Source of the DNA: Phialophora verrucosa
Taxonomy: Eukaryota > Ascomycota > Eurotiomycetes > Chaetothyriales > Herpotrichiellaceae
Assembly (NCBI GenBank): GCA_002099365.1
Contig: MSED01000004.1
Coordinates: forward strand, 868,001 to 932,000
DNA length: 64,000 nt
Direction of reading: 5' to 3'
Below, piece after piece: positions 1-11,268 of the stretch; position 1 is the stretch's first letter; every line of letters starts with the position of its first letter. A program made the position numbers and the translations under genes. A model generated the notes under the pieces. It had not been told where the DNA came from. It saw only the letters and a program-made list of their open reading frames with translations, and searched no databases.

Positions 1-1
1 C

Positions 2-775
2 TGTCGTCTGATAAAAGGTGTTCCTTCCCCACTCAAGGGCCGCCAGCCAGGTGACATAGACTTCCTGGTCGTTCGAGAGAACACCGAAGGCGAGTACAGT
101 GGCGTGGGAGGCCGATCATTTGAGGGAACAGAGCGAGAGGTGGTTCTCCAGCAAACCGTCATGACCCGTGTCGGCGTCGACCGAGTGATGAGATATGCCT
201 TTGAGCTGGCACGATCAAGACCTCGCAAACGACTCACCAGCGCTACAAAGAGCAACGGTCTAGCCATATCCATGCCCTACTGGGATGAGCGGGCTGCCAC
301 GATTGCCAAAGAATACCCCGACATTCAAACCGACAAGTACCATATCGACATCCTTACAGCACACGTGGTTCAGAGGCCACAAATCTTCGATGTCGTGGTT
401 GCGAGTAACCTCTTTGGCGACATCCTCTCCGATCTCGGCCCGGCCTGTGCAGGCACCATTGGCATTGCACCCAGCGGCAACATCAACCCTGAGCGAAAAT
501 TCCCCAGTCTTTTCGAGCCTGTGCATGGAAGTGCGCCCGACATTGCTGGAAAGGGAATTGCCAACCCGGTGGGCATGATCTGGGCCGGTCAAATGATGCT
601 AGAGTGGTTCGGGTTTAAGGAGCCTGCAGCGGCGCTCTTGGATGCAATCGAGACTGTCCTGGCCAAGGGAGACGTCTCCATCAACACTCCGGATATGGGT
701 GGGCACGGAAACACCAATATTTTGGGCGGTGCTATCGAAGAGGAGATCTTGAAGCGGGGCAAGTTAGGTGCATGA
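2..775 (+). CDS. Tartrate/D-malate/isopropylmalate-type dehydrogenase, 5' end cut by window
   Basis: This is the C-terminal 257 residues of a decarboxylating beta-hydroxyacid dehydrogenase of the isocitrate/isopropylmalate superfamily. The reading frame is open to the window edge, so the true start lies outside. Visible family signatures are VVRENTEGEYSGVGGR near the start, the SATKSNG segment, the substrate/Mg2+ segment SNLFGDILSDLGP and the NAD-binding C-terminal motif EPVHGSAPDIAGKGIANPVG. The ENTEGEYSGVGGR form resembles bacterial and fungal tartrate or D-malate dehydrogenases (TtuC-like) more than LeuB, but substrate cannot be fixed from a partial protein. No intron is seen in the visible part. 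It lies upstream of a BVMO on the same strand with a 945-base gap. Confidence 0.85.
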   Translation, partial: CRLIKGVPSPLKGRQPGDIDFLVVRENTEGEYSGVGGRSFEGTEREVVLQQTVMTRVGVDRVMRYAFELARSRPRKRLTSATKSNGLAISMPYWDERAATIAKEYPDIQTDKYHIDILTAHVVQRPQIFDVVVASNLFGDILSDLGPACAGTIGIAPSGNINPERKFPSLFEPVHGSAPDIAGKGIANPVGMIWAGQMMLEWFGFKEPAAALLDAIETVLAKGDVSINTPDMGGHGNTNILGGAIEEEILKRGKLGA

Positions 776-1720
776 TACAACGTACATGCCTGTAGATGCA
801 GCCATAAGAGCAAGCCGTATCCCTTTACCTACATCGTGCCGACTATGGGCGGTCGAAGAATAGATATCTAAAGTCTACAAAAATGAAATTGGAGTGTACC
901 TGGAAACTAATCAGATTTTGTCTCCGATCCAAGGTCTTCGTCCACACATGAAAGGAAAATGCCTATTCCTCTTTCCCTCGCCGTCATACGAGGCTGGACT
1001 GAAGACTTGACAATCGAGCAAGCCTTGAGACTTGACTACCTGACGAAGCGAGAGACATATCCGATCCTACTCTTACAGTGCCGGTGAGTCGGGAGTGTAG
1101 GACCCACAGGCGATGCAAATAGCGAGGCCACAAAGATTGTAAGCAAATTGATCAGAAGCGGAGACGAAGTATTCCAACGTACCTTACTGCTCTGGTCGCG
1201 CATCCGCATAAAACGCACCGAGTGGTAAGAAACGAAAACGTGTACATAGACAATGATCATGAGCTTCTATGTCAAATGCACATTCTTCTCTACTCTCGAA
1301 CTAGGACCTCCCTATGCGGCAGGAATGTTCACAAGTCGTCCGGAGGTGCTCCGGAGGTCAAGAGACAAGCGCAGGAAGATGGACGGAAGAGTTTACCATG
1401 ACCTTCCCAGGGGCTGCAAGTGCGAGAGAGCTCTTCAGGGTATGGTCTGGCCAAGTAACCGGAGCGGCCAGGCCGGGTAGAAATCCCAGGACGGCAGTGT
1501 AGCCAAATCGGGCTCTCATATAGCTAGGTAGCCAATCATTCAAAAAGGCATACGAAGGTCTGCTGGTCTGGCTGAGGAATCAACTGTGAAGGGTGAAGGG
1601 AACGAGACTCGCCAATCCCTTTGCTTTAGCAGAGGTAGATAGGATCTTCAATACCTGGGTATTTAGCTGCTTCAGCCCACGAGGACATTTTGAACTGGAG
1701 CAGCAGAGACTACGTCCAAA
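776..1720. other. Intergenic, upstream of BVMO 1
   Basis: This stretch holds the 3' flank of the dehydrogenase and the promoter side of the first BVMO. Only short unsupported open frames occur. A near-direct repeat TCCGGAGGT (1339-1347 and 1350-1358, 11-base period) lies about 370 bases before the BVMO start and is reported as a possible regulator site. Confidence 0.6.
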
Positions 1721-3795
1721 ATGTCATCTTCACCCAGCACCATCATCATTGGCGGCGGGCCTTCTGGTATCGCCCTGGCATATGAACTCAAACACAGCCT
1801 GGGTTACACAGATTTCACCGTATGTAACAGCGACGATTGTCTGCGGTGATCATTGCTGATATCTAGAAAAAGATATACGAACGTAATGATGGAGTTGGAG
1901 GCACCTGGAAGTCAAATACCTACCCCGGATGGTAAGCGATTGGCACTTTGGATACAGAGAGACAACTTTTGAGAGGGCCGATACTGAGTCCAATTCTAGT
2001 GGCTGTGATATCCCTTCCCACCTCTACTCTTTCAGCTTCAACCTGAACTCAAACTGGTCGGTGGAACTGTGTGAGCAACCTGAGATCCTGCAATGTCAGT
2101 TACATAACGCGCCCACAGGACCCCCGGGCCCAAACTGTGTGAGCTGACTCTTAACACAGATCTCAATGACACTGTTGACAAATTCGAACTGCGTCCCTTC
2201 TTCCACCTCAGTATTGAATGTCTGGGAGCCAAGTGGCATGAAGACAAGAATGAATGGGAGGTCTTCTTGAAGGACCTCCAGACCAACATTACCTTTTCTC
2301 GATTTGCCAACATCCTCATCTCCGCCGTGGGTGCGTTGTCGACCCCAAAGACGCCAGACTTCCCCGGCATGGACAAATTTCGAGGACCCAAGGTTCATAC
2401 CGCGGCATGGGATAACACTCTGAACTGGGAGGGCAAAAAGGTGGCCGTGATTGGCAACGGTTGCAGCTCTGCACAAGCGATTCCGGTCATGGCCAAAACG
2501 GCGGCAAAAGTGACTCAATACGCCCGCAGTCGTCAGTGGTATCTGCCGAGGGTAGGTTCAATCTCGGTCGATCCCCATGCCATCTCAAGGGGTTTATCTG
2601 ACCTGTTGCCTTAGCCCAACCACGTGTTCACCGAAGCCGAAAAGTGGTCGTTCCGGTACATTCCTTTCCTCCAAAAATGGCTCCGTTTCAGAATCTTCCT
2701 CGACGCCGATGCCGACACTAAAGAATACTATTCGTCAAAGACTGGTGTGAAGAGCCGGTCACTGCTGGAGAAGAAGGCGGAAGAGTACATGCTTTCCAAG
2801 ACCCCCAAGAAATATCACAGCTTCATCATCCCTGACTTCCCGCTCGGTAAGGAGATTGATTACCTTTCCCCAGCCCCCTCTCGTCGTCTTTCGAGCTAAC
2901 CTGTTTCCTTAAAAAGGATGTAAAAGACGGATATTCGACCCTGACTACTTGGACAGCCTCAACGAAAGGAATGTCGAACTGATCAACCAAGGCATCAAAG
3001 AATTCACCGAGACCGGTCTAATTGACACTTCCGGCAAAGCAGCTAATTTCGACATCATTGTGCTAGCCACTGGATACCAGGTCACCGACTTCCTCCAAAC
3101 CATCAAAGTTACTGGTGTGAATGGTGTATCGCTCGCCCAGCAGTGGCACGAATGTCGCGGTGCTCAAGCGTACCTAGGCACCTATGTGCACAACTTCCCC
3201 AACTTCGGAATCATGTAAGAGCACTGTCTGAAATTCAAGGTTTTTACAAAAACATACAACGCTGACCATTTCCTTTGTACGCCTCAGATACGGTCCCAAC
3301 ACCTTCCCGGCCAACAACTCAGCCCTGTTCTCTTGCCAGACGCAGGTCAACTATGCCGTGCGAAGCTTGATCAAGCCCATCGTCGACGGTTGTGCGGACC
3401 GCATCGAGGTCAAGCAGAGTGCCGAAGATCGTGAGACCAACATTATCCACTCTAAACTCAAGTCCAGTGTCTTCTTCTCCGGATGCTCCAGCTGGTTCAT
3501 CAACGAGAACGGGCGCAACGTCACGTCGTGGCCGGGAAAGGCGATCGAATACTGGCGACGCACCCTGGCCGTCGACTGGAAGGCCTTCAATCTCACGGGA
3601 GGGAGCAAATGGTGGCTGATCAACTCGTTGAGGCGTGAGATCTCGCCCTCGATCCACGCGGAGCGCGACGTCTTGATCCTGGCCATCGCACTCGTAGCCG
3701 CCCTCACCCAAAACCGCCAATTCGCCAATGTGGATCAGATCAAATGGGCCGGAGACGTGATCCTCCAAAACTCCACGGGACTGCTTCGCCGCTAA
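1721..3795 (+). CDS. Flavin-binding Baeyer-Villiger monooxygenase (BVMO 1)
   Basis: Seven exons (1721-1819, 1867-1931, 2000-2094, 2160-2551, 2615-2846, 2917-3214, 3288-3795) join in phase to a 562-residue protein. It has an FAD Rossmann motif GGGPSG at residues 11-16, a GGTW segment followed by YPGCGCDIPSH, the BVMO fingerprint FRGPKVHTAAWD at 160-171 matching FxGxxxHxxxW(P/D), and an NADPH-binding GNGCSS motif at 185-190. Family members use FAD, NADPH and O2 to turn ketones into esters or lactones. All splice sites are GT-AG and each codon split at a junction gives a family-consistent residue. No membrane segment is visible; a cytosolic location is likely. It sits in a block with an ADH, an alpha/beta hydrolase, an SDR and a second BVMO, consistent with ketone/alcohol breakdown. 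The substrate is unknown. Confidence 0.9.
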
Positions 3796-4552
3796 AAGAC
3801 CTTTTTTCTGGGTGCCAAAGGGTTGCACAATGAAGAAATTGTGAAAGCATCAATCATTTATCTTACCTATCGTCCTGCATTTTGGTCGTTCCTATCACCA
3901 TTGAACTGTCGGAAAAGAAAGTTCTAACATAATATCGGCTTTTTGGATTCAAATATCAGATATCTCATTACAGATTCAACGTGAAGACGAGATCCGTCAC
4001 ATATGTGACTGAGTGCTGGTGCTAAGTGGTCCTGTCACAGATACTGTATTGTAAGGCTCCGGACCCCTTAGACCCTTTGGAAATCTATTCCTGTACGTGT
4101 CCTCCGAGTGAGTCGTACATGAAAGCGCTGTATTTTATGTGACCGTCAAGACTCAGCACAATTGCTACTTCTACACCCTGTACTCCTCAGCTCCTGACCT
4201 TCCCTCTTTGTTCGTTTGAGACAGACATGACTCAGCCCCAAAAATGAATCATTGAGCTATCACAGCCATTCCTGGCCAGTGCGGCCTCTTTTCTCTCTTT
4301 AGAAATACTTACCAAGAAGTCTGATGAATCACCTCGTCCAACAAGATAGTCCGCTTTGGATCCACCAAGATCCCATGCTGCTCTTGCCTACTTAGTGATC
4401 GATGTTGCATGCTTCATTACTAGACAACTTCAGAAAATTATGTCTGAGAAACACTCTGGAAGGGAATAGAAGGTGCTACCAAAGGGGATTTCCCATGTCT
4501 AATGCTCGATCAACTCGATCCATATGATTTTGAAGCTCCAACTCTCCTGGCA
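3796..4552. other. Intergenic between convergent BVMO 1 and ADH
   Basis: Both neighbours end here. It is AT-richer than the flanking exons and holds no supported gene. A short open frame at 4502-4780 on the + strand is antisense to the last ADH exons and is not accepted. Confidence 0.6.
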
Positions 4553-5874
4553 TCATTTATCGGCCTCGAAGATGATCTTCTGCACCTTCATCTGGTTGAA
4601 TTCGTCGTACCATCTGGGCGCTTCGGACAGTGGCTTGATGTTATCCGTCAGAAAGCTTCATGTGCCATAAGTCAGCGAGAATTCCTTGTGGTAACAGGAT
4701 TTCAGGAAGCCCGATCGTTGGCTACTGTACCTCAGTTTGTCTTGATGCACGGCCAGCTTTTCCAGGGCTTGCTCAAATAAACCTGCGAGACAGACAAGTG
4801 TCAATAAGAGGGAGACGCATCCTCTAAAGAGAGGCGAAAGAATGTTCCCCGCCCCATGCCACTGACTTACTTCGCACGGGACATCTGCCCATCTGGACGG
4901 TCAGATTCTTTCCGTAAGCCTGGTTCCCCGTCCATGGGATCTCGCCATTGTGTACTCCGATGCTGGAGATGTTGCCCCACGGTCTCAACATGTCGAATCC
5001 CATCCCGAGCGCGTCGCTATGGCCGACCAGCTCGATCACCGTGTCGGCACCTCTGCCATCGGTCAAGTCGTGGATTCTCCTTCTCAGGCCGGCCAGGTCC
5101 TTTTGGAAGTTCCATGGCTCTCCCCCGAGGCTCTTGGCTAGTTGTAGTCGGGATTCGACGCTGTCAATCGCCAGCACGGCCTTAGGTTTATAGTCCAGCG
5201 CATTCACCAGAGCACATAACCCGACGGGTCCGCACCCGATCAGGAGGACGACGCTTGACTTGATCGTGGCGTCGTGGAAGCCCCGAAACGCGTTGTACGT
5301 GGCGAAGTAGCCCGTGGGGAAGATGTCCGCCATGAGCACGAGCTTCTTCGCGTCGATGTTCGCGGGGGCGCGCACGACCGTGCTGTCGGCTAGCGGGATG
5401 CGACAGTACTCGGCTTGCCCGCCGTCGAGGAGAGTGGTTCCAAATAAAGTGCTCCTTTCACAACGGGATGAAAAGCCCTTGCGGCAGTAGAAGCATGCAC
5501 CACAGCTTATTGTAAATGGTGTGACGATGTGATCGCCTTTGCACACGGTTTTGACCTCGGAGCCAATTTCAACCACCTCGCCAGTGAACTCATGGCCCAT
5601 GATGAACCCGGTCCCTGAAGGCTGGTGACCCCGAAAGACATGAAGCTGACTAGAAAGGGATATCACGGTCCTTGATCAGAAAACTGATTTTGATTTCCCC
5701 TCTCCCAGAGCGAACACGGAATTCGCAGGTCAAGACGTACCTGCCACATAATGCCGTGTATCTTACTTTGATGATGATGTCGCCTGGATCTTGGATCTGG
5801 GGGATCGGCCGTCGCTCAACCGCAACTTGCAACTTGCCCTTGAATATCACCGCCTGCATGGTATCTTGAGCCAT
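4553..5874 (-). CDS. Zinc-dependent medium-chain alcohol dehydrogenase
   Basis: Four exons on the minus strand (5741-5874, 4871-5649, 4731-4782, 4553-4655) join in phase to 355 residues, the usual MDR length. Catalytic zinc ligands are visible as Cys43 (ALCGS) and His64-Glu65 (GHEF). The structural zinc lobe has Cys94, Cys97, Cys100 and Cys108. The nucleotide-binding motif GCGPVG is at 183-188. The last two small exons supply the expected C-terminal segments VRSLFEQALEKL and NQMKVQKIIFEADK, which is why the gene is extended beyond the large central exon. A second in-frame ATG lies five codons downstream of the chosen start. The family oxidises alcohols to aldehydes or ketones with NAD(P)+. 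It lies tail to tail with BVMO 1 and may supply that enzyme with ketone, an inference from position only. Confidence 0.88.
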
Positions 5875-7508
5875 GTTTTGAAATTGTCCAACTCTGATCA
5901 GATTGACCTTGTGATGCCGATAACATTGATCCGATTCCAGCAAGTCTCTCATATAGCCTAGTGGATTGTCCAAAACAAGATGCGCGAACTTGAAGAGTGC
6001 ACCCGAGCCTAGGTAGGCCGCAGCACAGTCGTCCGGCGCATTTGGGACGCCTCGAACTCTGATGTGCTTTCCAATACAATCGATGATCCCTGCACGCCTT
6101 CCGTCTCTGCTCCACATGCACTGGAAGATTCGGAGTGATCACAGAGGCCCTGGAGGCTTTTCACGGCTATTGGTCATTCTAGACGTCGACCAAAGGTCTT
6201 GATTAAGCGGCTTTGTATTTCTCTCTTCCGACTTTTAGCATCTCATTGATCGGTCCGGTGTTTTACCGTTTGAGATCCGAGACGAGGTCGAGGGATACAC
6301 TGTAAACTGTAATTGGAATCTGCGGACGGCCGGGGAGGGGAAGGTTTGCGGCCAGATGCCAAAGGCGCATATATCCGGTGAATGAGTAATATACCCGGCA
6401 TATAGCCATCCTAGTAAATGTCCACCATCTAACCGGCATAACATCCGATGGCATCACCAAGACTTGGCCGTGGGGATGCTTTGGATCTGTACAGATCATT
6501 GAAGAGGAGGATGGGTGTAAACATTGCCAATCTGACGAATACCATAGGCCGACGGCAGCGCGTTGCGCATGTCTTTGCGTTGGCAGATCACCGTTGAACA
6601 TCGAGAGAGACCTAGGACCTACACAAACTATTCACCACAGCTGCTTCATACTTGAATGTGAACATGTGTGCTCCACCCGGAACGCGGGATTTTAGTTTTA
6701 TTTCAGCTCAACCCCGATCTGTCACAGAATGATGGGATGCACATTCCAAGTCGCACCGTCTCCGACAGATCGCACATTGAAAGTGGGACAGACTATGATT
6801 CCAACGCCAACCAAGAAACATGCAAGGTTGTTTGATCCGCAGAGCCGAAACAGAGCACTTGTATCAAATCAGCTATCAAGCATCTAGCCTGGTGATGGCG
6901 AGCTTCGATGGCCGCCAACGGCGCCGAAAGGAAGACATCATTCTCTATATTGCGACCATCAATCCAATCTGCTTGTCTCTTAGTTGAACATTCCCTTCCA
7001 CTTGTTAATGCAGGCTGGGCACTACCACCGCAAACCCAGAGCCCAGTTTTCCACATCATTCCAGAGTGTCTCACTCTTGTTTCAAGTTTCAACCATGCCT
7101 GCCATGTCGACTGGACAGGGTGCCAGCAACGGAATGCCAACGCAGATAAACAAATTCATTCCTCTGCTGCCCATCCCACCCACCGAAAAATCCGACTCTA
7201 CCAGTCCGAAGAGTCTGGCTCGCCCACTTGGAGAACGTATCAAAACCCACCCTCACGAATCCGACCAAGAGCACCCACCCCTCTGAATCTAAGGTCTTGG
7301 ATGATTTTGATGGTGAGATACCAAATTTGTTGTTGACCAAAGAGAACCGTTCAGAGCAGCTGATTCAGATTTGTTTGCAATAGGAGGACACAATCTAACA
7401 ATAATTCGAGGCGAGAATGCATGGAAGGGGGCTTGATATCACAGGATCGATCAGACTACCTAGGTAGCTCATAAAACGGAGACTTGCCATGGCTCTGTTT
7501 CTCTCTCT
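5875..7508. other. Intergenic upstream of ADH
   Basis: A 1.6-kb stretch between the ADH start and the hydrolase stop. Several open frames of 60-140 codons overlap on both strands without family similarity that I can recognise. A perfect 12-base palindrome CTACCTAGGTAG is at 7456-7467, close to the hydrolase 3' end. Nothing else is supported. Confidence 0.55.
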
Positions 7509-8546
7509 TCAAGATTCTATAAACTTCAACAGCTCATCCATGAATCCCCGCGGATTCTCCTCTGCTAGATAGTGTCCGGCCTCTGGCACCGCGCCGATTT
7601 GTACATTCTCATAGAAATCTTGCGCCATCTCCACGGCCTCGTCCGCGTGGAAGCTCCTCTCACCGGACAGCATCATGTTCTTGACCTTGAGTTTGCCCAT
7701 CTCCTCCCTCCACTGCAGGTTATCCGCGGCGTCGGCATCGAACGCACGGTAGACCAGGAACGCGCACCGCAGCGAGTCCGGCGCTGCGTACTGCTGGGCG
7801 TAAAAGTCGACGGCCTCGGGCGTGAACACGGTCTGGTTCTGGGTCTGCCGGTCGAAGAAATATTTGACGTACAGCCGCTCCTTGCCCGACACCAGGGCCA
7901 CGGCGAGTTCCGTGTTGTGGCTGTGGAAGTCGAAATGCCACATCTTGCGGGTGTGTTTATACATTTCGTAGAATTTCGATCCCGGCAGGAGGCACTCTCC
8001 CCAGGTCACGCTGGCGACGCTCTCGGGAAATTGACAGACGTACGGGTGGGTGACGATGCCGCCGATATCGTAGCCAACGAGATGGATCTTGTCCTTGACA
8101 CCAATTTTCTCTGTCACGAGCTGGTACAGGTCCCTTGCGAGACTCTTGGCTGTGAACGGGCTCTGTTGGTGAATGTCGCCGACGGGTTTGCTACTGAAGC
8201 CGTGGCCCAAAAGATCGGGCGCGATGACGTGGTACCCGGCTTCAGCCAGGGGCGCCATTACGTGGCGGAACTGGTATGACGTCTGGGGGAATCCATGGAT
8301 CAAAAGGATTGTGCCCTTCTTCTTCTGCATGTCGGATGGGAAGGATTCCGCGTAATAGATTCTGATCTCGGGGTCGACGAGACGAAGGTAGGCCGCCCGA
8401 CCATAAACCTTGACGGACTCAGGATGTGACAGGAGTTGGGCAGTGGTGGCCATTGCGGCTGTTGAGATCGAGGTTCCACCTTTGGTGGTTACCTTGAGTG
8501 TGTGTCCAAAACGATGTTGACTTCTCCAGACTCCGTTGATTTCCAA
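7509..8546 (-). CDS. Alpha/beta hydrolase with Asp nucleophile (epoxide hydrolase/haloalkane dehalogenase-like)
   Basis: Single-exon gene, 345 residues from the first ATG. An internal ATG at 8453 (residue 32) gives a 314-residue protein closer to the family core, so the first 31 residues may be untranslated or a targeting extension. The oxyanion-hole motif HGFPQT is at 84-89. The nucleophile elbow is GYDIGG at 158-163, so the nucleophile is Asp160 rather than Ser. The catalytic His is probably His325 in EAGHYL. An Asp nucleophile is typical of soluble epoxide hydrolases and haloalkane or haloacetate dehalogenases, so calling it an esterase or lactonase would be unsafe. It sits between the ADH and the SDR, all on the minus strand, in the catabolic block. 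Confidence 0.87.
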   Translation of the reverse strand: MEINGVWRSQHRFGHTLKVTTKGGTSISTAAMATTAQLLSHPESVKVYGRAAYLRLVDPEIRIYYAESFPSDMQKKKGTILLIHGFPQTSYQFRHVMAPLAEAGYHVIAPDLLGHGFSSKPVGDIHQQSPFTAKSLARDLYQLVTEKIGVKDKIHLVGYDIGGIVTHPYVCQFPESVASVTWGECLLPGSKFYEMYKHTRKMWHFDFHSHNTELAVALVSGKERLYVKYFFDRQTQNQTVFTPEAVDFYAQQYAAPDSLRCAFLVYRAFDADAADNLQWREEMGKLKVKNMMLSGERSFHADEAVEMAQDFYENVQIGAVPEAGHYLAEENPRGFMDELLKFIES

Positions 8547-9130
8547 ACGGCCTCTGCCCGTTACACTTGTTGGATAACGAGAAGTTTCAGAGGTCGCTGG
8601 AGAACCTAATGTGCGGTTGGCAGCTCACGATATATACATGCAATGTCGGGGAAGTGGCAGCATGCAGTAATGTCCGCGGTCCTGAGAAAAGAGACAGCGC
8701 GTTTACAGGCAGAACAATTGACAAAATGCACAGAGAACAGAAATAATCCAATCGGGATGTCTTCGGGAAAAGGTGTTGGGGGGACCAGGGGAGACCCACC
8801 AGTGTCTGCTTCTTCGGGCTACAGTATAAGGACCCATCGACAGTCCAATTATGCGTCTTGGCCTGAGTCACCGAAAAGCCCAAGTCTCCTAGGGCGCCTA
8901 TATTAGGAGTTGTGAAGCTAGCATTAGCAACAGGGTCAGGAGAGATATATTTGACCCTGGCTCTTACTCACATGTGTCGAATCAACATCTCCAGAGAAGG
9001 GCGGCTCGCGGTCAGGCCTGGAATCTGGTGCCGTCACAAGTAGGGTGGGCGAGGAATGCCGTGAGAATGGAGTGGCATTATTGGGAGTAAGATATTGGGA
9101 CTCTCCTATTTGTCAGGATACCAATTTCAA
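8547..9130. other. Intergenic between SDR and hydrolase
   Basis: Holds the SDR 3' flank and the hydrolase promoter side. No gene or repeat is supported. Confidence 0.6.
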
Positions 9131-10359
9131 CTAACGTGTAAGGCCACTCCCGGTGCTCATCCCTCCATCGATTGGGATATGAACCCCCATCACATATGCT
9201 GCAGCGTCAGACATCAACCACACTAATCCACCAGCTAGATCCGAAGGCTGACCGAATCGTTTCATGGGGGGTGCCTCGTTGAAATAATAATGGACCTCGG
9301 GCTTTTGACGGGCGATTTCTGCATTCATCTCTGTATTCACGTACCTGGTTTCACGCGGATCATCAATCGTTGCCGAAAAGATTCTGCGCAGATGTGGTAT
9401 CTCACCCTGGACTGATAAAGTTGACCCGAATGCCCGAACTGGCCAATTCATTGGCAATCTGGATGCATAATGATTTTGCGAAGCCCTTGGTGCCCGCATA
9501 CGCAGAGAGCTTGTGTCCTGGGCAAAGGTGAGATGCAGACGAGGAAATAATCATCACGATATTGCCTCTGCTTCGAGTACTCGGGTCGGGGGGTTTCGTC
9601 ATGAAATATTTGGCGGCTAGTTGAGCTGGGAAGAAGGTTCCGAATTGCTTCGACTCTTGTCAGCCCTGCTCGTTCCCTCGAGAGTCAACAAAGGACTATA
9701 GACGTCAACTGACATTCACTGCGACAAGCCTATTGAGATCATTCCACTAGAAAAAGGGACCCGGTCAACGTGTCTTCCATCGATCAGGACGATACTGATG
9801 CCAGTGACTTACCGAGTGCTCAAGGAAAGGCTTGTCCATCGAGACGCCAGCGTTTGTTACTCTGTGATCAAATGTCAAAGGGCTTGCAACACACAAAGTC
9901 CAAGGCATGTCGACTGACAACCCATCAAGCGCGCCTCCCAATGCGTCAACGGCCTTGGAGAACCCAGCTTCCAGAGATTCTTGGTTGGCAATGTTACACC
10001 TGAATTAAAACTCTCGGTCAATCAATGTGCTCTATAGTGCCGGAAAGATGACCTTGGTCGTATCAGAAACTCGAAGACACCCATTGCTGCGTACTGAACG
10101 TAGTGACATCTCCCCTCCATTTCCATCAAGGGTCGAAGGTCTGGGTGTGGCTCATCCAGAATGTCAAGGATGGCGACATCTCCACCGTTTTCGACAATGG
10201 CCTCACAAAAAGCGAGTCCAATGCCGCGGGCGCCACCTATGATGACGGTGAGCGGGACGACCACGGCCACACGAACTGAAAATGATGATGACAGTGGAAC
10301 CTTGCGTGGGTAAACAGACCTGTAACAATAATCTTCTTGTCTTTGAGCGTGACCTTCAT
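9131..10359 (-). CDS. Short-chain dehydrogenase/reductase, seven exons
   Basis: Seven exons (10320-10359, 10095-10236, 9919-9999, 9813-9861, 9714-9746, 9406-9653, 9131-9344) join in phase to a 268-residue classical SDR. The NAD(P)-binding motif TGGARGIG is at 13-20, the structural Asn is in TNAG at residue 91, catalytic Ser lies in SSSAS at 152-156 and the YxxxK pair is Tyr167/Lys171. The C-terminal PIDGGMSTG segment is typical of fungal polyol or sorbose-type reductases. The very short exons (33 and 49 bases) make automatic prediction error-prone; the joins chosen restore LDGLVTNAG and AVNSKQFGTFFPAQL. The protein is probably a cytosolic alcohol/ketone oxidoreductase. It lies beside the hydrolase and near BVMO 2. 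Confidence 0.85.
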
Positions 10360-11268
10360 AGCTGCTAGCCTTCTTCTGATTGATTCCAATCTGAAGAACT
10401 AGGATCTCGCGCAATCTGGAGTAATAGATCGCTCAAAAGGTGCGACTTGTTCAGCCCTCTTCTTGTGGTCCGCCCAGAGGAGTTCCCCAGTCCTTTATCA
10501 GGGGGTCCCCAGACTTGTTGGAGTAGGGGGAATCGGCGCGAAACTTACCAAGTAAGGGATCCTTCCCGAACCCATAGACCTCTTTGCCCAAGCGCAGGTG
10601 GATATAGGCTCTTCATGGTTGGAAGTGTACCGTGATTTTCTCAAGTGCGTACGAAGCTGACTGCCAACATTACATTGGCTGGCGATCGTTGGAGACCGAA
10701 GACCAAGGGCAGCGTCGTTTGACTCTGAATACTTTCATCAAGAAGAAGTCCAATTCTAGGTACTAGATAATCAATTCATGCTGGGTTTGATCAAAGAGGA
10801 CGTGAGAGGACTATGAAGCGAGCTCGGTGAAGTGCACAGTCATCTTGGCGATACAGAAGAAAACACAATGGTAAAACTGAGACTTATTGATTCTTTCTGC
10901 TGAGTCGTAACCGTTTTGATTCATACTGGGAGCTTCGTTCTCAGCACAAGGTGTTGTGGCGGCCCAAAATGGTATTGCCCCAGATTCGCATAACAGATCG
11001 AGTCCTCGTTTCTCTACCATATCTTTAGTCAGTCCGGCGGAAGACTATGAGGTATACCTGAAGCCTTGTCGACCTTCGATAATGATCTCTCCCCTGTCGG
11101 CCTTCCCATTGGTACGTGTGTTAGAGGAAAAAGTTCTTGTAGATCAAAATGATGGTCGATGATTGAACCGCAATAATCGTGTCGAGGCCTGGCCTATATT
11201 GGGTAGCATTTCTTATTGAAAGGCATTGCTTGCGATGATGGCGCCGATCCCTGCACCGGCAAGCATGA
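10360..11268. other. Intergenic upstream of SDR
   Basis: No intact gene is visible. If the hydrolase fragment that follows was once complete, its 5' part should have been here, but I find no GxSxG or HG oxyanion motif in any forward frame. Confidence 0.5.

Noticed and set aside
7572..8279. 235-codon plus-strand frame
   Set aside because: Antisense to the alpha/beta hydrolase, whose motifs are intact.
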